From NCBI GenBank assembly GCA_028533045.1, contig JAQQAP010000007.1, forward strand, positions 62,001-126,000: 64,000 bases of DNA, in the 5' to 3' direction. Source of the stretch: Spirochaetales bacterium. GTDB lineage: Bacteria > Spirochaetota > Spirochaetia > DSM-2461. The notes under the pieces were generated by a model. That model searched no databases. It saw only the letters and a program-made list of their open reading frames with translations, and was not told where the DNA came from. Positions 61,637 to 64,000 of this stretch are shown here, in pieces. Positions within the stretch are counted from its first letter, which is position 1, and each line of letters begins with the position of its first letter. Both the position numbers and the translations under genes were made by a program.

Positions 61637-62908
61637 TTAATCCCTTGGGAAAGGAGTCTTACCTTTGCGGTATAGGAAGGGCTCGCCCCCCTCAAGGAAC
61701 GGTTCCAGAGCCTTCCAGCTCAACTCCGTTTCATCGGCACTGACAAAAAGAGTTCGGTCTCCGTTAATCGCATCGAGCAGGAGCTTCTGATAAGCCTCGG
61801 GAATATCCCCTTCGTAGGACTGACGGAGGGAGAAGTTCATCTTGCTTCGGCCAATCTCAAGGTTAATACCGGGAACCTTACCGGCCACATCAAGCATAAT
61901 GCCCTCGTTAGGCTGTACGGTAATAATGATTCGGTTATGGGCAATTTCCCCTTCGCTGTTAAAAAGCAGGCGGGGAATATTTTTGAAAGTTACCACAATA
62001 CGGGTTTCCGTACGAGAAGCAGCTTTGGCGGTTCGCATAATAATGGGAACACCGGACCAACGGAAATTCTCGATGCGCGCTTTCACTTCGGCAGCTGTAT
62101 CGGTAGTTGAGTCCGGGTCAACACCCTTCTCCAGCCGGTACCCTTCATACTGGCCCTTGCTGCATTTATCAATTTTTAAGGACTTAAGGATGTCCACTTT
62201 CTGACGGCTGATCTCCTGGGCATCCAAATTCACCGGAGGTTCCATAGTCACCAGACAAAGAAGCTGCATCAGGTGATTCTGAATCATATCCCGCAGGCTT
62301 CCGGCACTATCGTAATAGGCGGCCCGCTCCTCAAGGCCCAACTCTTCATAGCCTTCAATCAGGATAGACTCTACGTAGCGGTTGTTCCAAATCGCCTCAA
62401 AAATAGTGTTGGCAAAACGGAAGACCATAATATTCTGAACCGTTTCTTTAGCCAGGTAGTGGTCATTCCGATAAATCTGTTCTTCCCTAAAGGATTCGGT
62501 CAATTCTGAATTAAGGATGGAGGCTGTCTCAAAGTTATGGCCAAAGGGCTTTTCGATAACAATAAGGGCTTCTTCGCCAAAACCTTCCTTTGCCAGTACG
62601 GCTGCGGTAGAACTGTAAGCCTGGGGGGGAATGGAAAGAAAACAGATAACCCTTTCAAACTCTCCGAACCCATCAAGATATTCTTTGATACCTTCCAAGC
62701 CCTGATGATAATAAAGCCTATCGCTGAATTGACAGTTAGTGGCAAATCGACCGCGAAACTCCTCGTCGGTCAGTTCGCCTCGACCGGATCCGATGATCAT
62801 CGTTTCCTGGTCAATCATTTTACGGCAATATAGGTAATTCAGAGCGGGGATTAGTTTTCTGTGGGAAAGGTCTCCCGTCGCTCCGGCAATAATAATAGCA
62901 CTTTTCAT
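61637..62908 (-). CDS. zwf: Glucose-6-phosphate dehydrogenase
   Basis: NADP-dependent entry enzyme of the oxidative pentose phosphate pathway, 423 residues, shorter than the usual 480-500. The Rossmann motif 'IAGATGDLSHRKLIPALNYL' is intact. The active-site block reads 'YRNDHYLAKETVQNIMVFRF', where most enzymes have R-I-D-H-Y-L-G-K-E, so Ile and Gly are replaced by Asn and Ala while the catalytic His and Lys remain. 'DSAGSLRDMIQNHLMQLL' (D-x-x-G-x-x-R-D-x-x-Q-N-H) follows. The shortening is spread over the C-terminal beta-sheet domain. GGGAGA precedes the ATG. Confidence 0.92.
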   Translation of the reverse strand: MKSAIIIAGATGDLSHRKLIPALNYLYCRKMIDQETMIIGSGRGELTDEEFRGRFATNCQFSDRLYYHQGLEGIKEYLDGFGEFERVICFLSIPPQAYSSTAAVLAKEGFGEEALIVIEKPFGHNFETASILNSELTESFREEQIYRNDHYLAKETVQNIMVFRFANTIFEAIWNNRYVESILIEGYEELGLEERAAYYDSAGSLRDMIQNHLMQLLCLVTMEPPVNLDAQEISRQKVDILKSLKIDKCSKGQYEGYRLEKGVDPDSTTDTAAEVKARIENFRWSGVPIIMRTAKAASRTETRIVVTFKNIPRLLFNSEGEIAHNRIIITVQPNEGIMLDVAGKVPGINLEIGRSKMNFSLRQSYEGDIPEAYQKLLLDAINGDRTLFVSADETELSWKALEPFLEGGEPFLYRKGKTPFPRD

Positions 62909-62992
62909 TATGTGTCTCCCTTACCTCAAAGATAATCACTGCCCGCCTTTGGGTCAAGCAACACCTTTCTCATTCCTTTTCCCCAAAATTGC

Positions 62993-63021
62993 TTGTCAGC
63001 TCCCCAAATTGACCTTACTAT
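62993..63021 (+). promoter_or_regulatory. Promoter of the GH36 gene
   Basis: TTGTCA (62993-62998), 17-base spacer, TACTAT (63016-63021). Expected start near 63028; GGAGGA at 63061 and ATG 63072 follow. Confidence 0.65.
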
Positions 63022-63071
63022 TACGCATAAGGAGCGGCCCGCTTTCCAGACCGCCCGACGGGAGGATTTCC

Positions 63072-64000
63072 ATGATCAATATTAGCTGTGGAAAATGGCA
63101 GATTATTCTTAAGGCCCAAAAGGAGTCCAAACTGGAAATAGTCCATGCAGGTCCTCTCCTTTCTCATCCGGAAGAAGTGATTAATCACCGCCCCCCCGTC
63201 TTTCCCTGGCTCAATAAAACCGATTGGGCCTACCCGGTTCGGGGAGGGGGAACCTTCCACGAACCGGCGGCCTCCTTTAGCTTCTCCGACGGACAAATCG
63301 GGGCGGATCTTTTCTTCCACTCCCATACCAAAAAAAGCTTTGACGACGGTGCCCTCTGGGAAATATGCCTTAAAGATTCTCACTACCCCTTAGAGATAAT
63401 TCTCCGCTTCCGGACCTGGGACAACTATTCTGTCATGGAAGAATCGGTATTAATAAGAAACAGGGGAGGGGAAGAAATTCACATCAACCAGGCGGCTTCG
63501 GGATTTTTAAGACTGAAGGGCAATGACTTTTGGCTCACCCACCTTGCCGGCTCCTGGGCCAATGAAAACAGACTGATTGAGGAAAAGGTTGAGCGGGGCC
63601 TGAAGATTCTCGATTCACGGGAAGGAGCACGGACTACAAGGCATCAAAATCCCAGCCTCCTGCTTAGCCGGGGTAGAGCTTCAACTGAAACGAGTGGAGA
63701 AGTCTTTGGCCTTTCCCTGGCCTGGGATGGTAACTGGCGCCTTGCCTGTGAAAAAGATGATCAGGGAGATGTGCTGATTCAGGGCGGGATAAACCCGGCC
63801 GGGAGTCAATCGGTTCTACCCGGTGGGACAGAATGGAAATCCCCCCCCCTCATTATGACCTGGTCCGGAGAAGGCCGGGGACCGATTAGCCGCCAACTCC
63901 ACCGTTGGGCGAACGACGTAAAAATGGCCAAAAGGCATGAAGAAGTCCCGGTCCTCCTGAACAGTTGGGAAGGAGCCTACTTCAATGTAAACAGTGATAC
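63072..64000 (+). CDS. Alpha-galactosidase, glycoside hydrolase family 36 (3' end outside window)
   Basis: The first 309 codons of a GH36 enzyme; the gene runs off the window. ATG 63072 has GGAGGA five bases upstream. There is no signal peptide, so it is cytoplasmic. The N-terminal beta-sandwich domain shows 'RTWDNYSVMEESVLIRN', a typical GH36 element in which the R-x-x-x-x-x-Y/S-x-x-x-x-R-N strands precede the barrel, and the barrel begins 'PVLLNSWEGAYFNVNSD' (family PVLxNxWEAxYF). The catalytic Asp residues lie beyond the window. It would release alpha-galactose from imported raffinose-type sugars or melibiose. Downstream of zwf, divergently transcribed. Confidence 0.88.
   Translation, partial: MINISCGKWQIILKAQKESKLEIVHAGPLLSHPEEVINHRPPVFPWLNKTDWAYPVRGGGTFHEPAASFSFSDGQIGADLFFHSHTKKSFDDGALWEICLKDSHYPLEIILRFRTWDNYSVMEESVLIRNRGGEEIHINQAASGFLRLKGNDFWLTHLAGSWANENRLIEEKVERGLKILDSREGARTTRHQNPSLLLSRGRASTETSGEVFGLSLAWDGNWRLACEKDDQGDVLIQGGINPAGSQSVLPGGTEWKSPPLIMTWSGEGRGPISRQLHRWANDVKMAKRHEEVPVLLNSWEGAYFNVNSD

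Overview
The window looks like a chromosomal segment of a free-living, probably marine or saline spirochaete (Spirochaetaceae-like). This is an inference from content: many secreted beta-rich lipoproteins, an alginate lyase, cytoplasmic glycosidases, a 7TM-type diguanylate cyclase and a GTP cyclohydrolase/SNF2/DegP neighbourhood. No tRNA, rRNA, CRISPR array or insertion sequence was seen. Gene density is high and both strands are used.

Layout. 1-5.5 kb: end of an unrecognised gene, then a minus-strand chaperone-usher fimbrial operon (subunit, chaperone, usher, terminal two-domain subunit). 5.6-7.5 kb: dGTPase plus P-loop ATPase. 7.6-15.7 kb: a surface-protein block (barrel+TPR protein, a 1472-residue lipoprotein with 14 Ig-like repeats, another lipoprotein). 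15.7-22.9 kb: AI-2E permease, ZIP transporter, beta-helix lipoprotein, small barrel, GH9 enzyme, a nuclease-like two-gene cassette whose second gene is frameshifted, and a folD stump. 22.9-28.7 kb: a three-gene ABC-2 exporter, diguanylate cyclase, PL7 alginate lyase and ppnP. 28.7-40 kb: a pyrimidine uptake and catabolism island. 40-64 kb: AraC/EamA pair, KefF/KefC, SulP, an IgaA-like membrane protein, thioesterase, a double-headed binding protein with a chemoreceptor, SNF2 helicase, folE, histidine kinase, degP, zwf and the start of a GH36 alpha-galactosidase.

The most coherent system is the pyrimidine island. An ABC importer (ATPase, two permeases, binding protein) and a divergent operon (PreA, dihydropyrimidinase, Fe-alcohol dehydrogenase, class III aminotransferase, M20 amidohydrolase) face each other across a 653-bp AT-rich gap. 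A near-perfect sigma-54 promoter points each way. Together the enzymes could take uracil/thymine to beta-alanine, ammonia and then 3-hydroxypropionate, a nitrogen-scavenging route. The binding protein of this importer is circularly permuted: the family's N-terminal lobe sits at its C terminus.

The other main observations are: a set of seven genes whose promoter -10 box lies exactly six bases before the ATG with no Shine-Dalgarno site (probable leaderless mRNAs); an IgaA/UmoB-like protein with the five-segment topology known from Enterobacterales; and a lipoprotein fusing two unrelated types of periplasmic binding protein next to a chemoreceptor.
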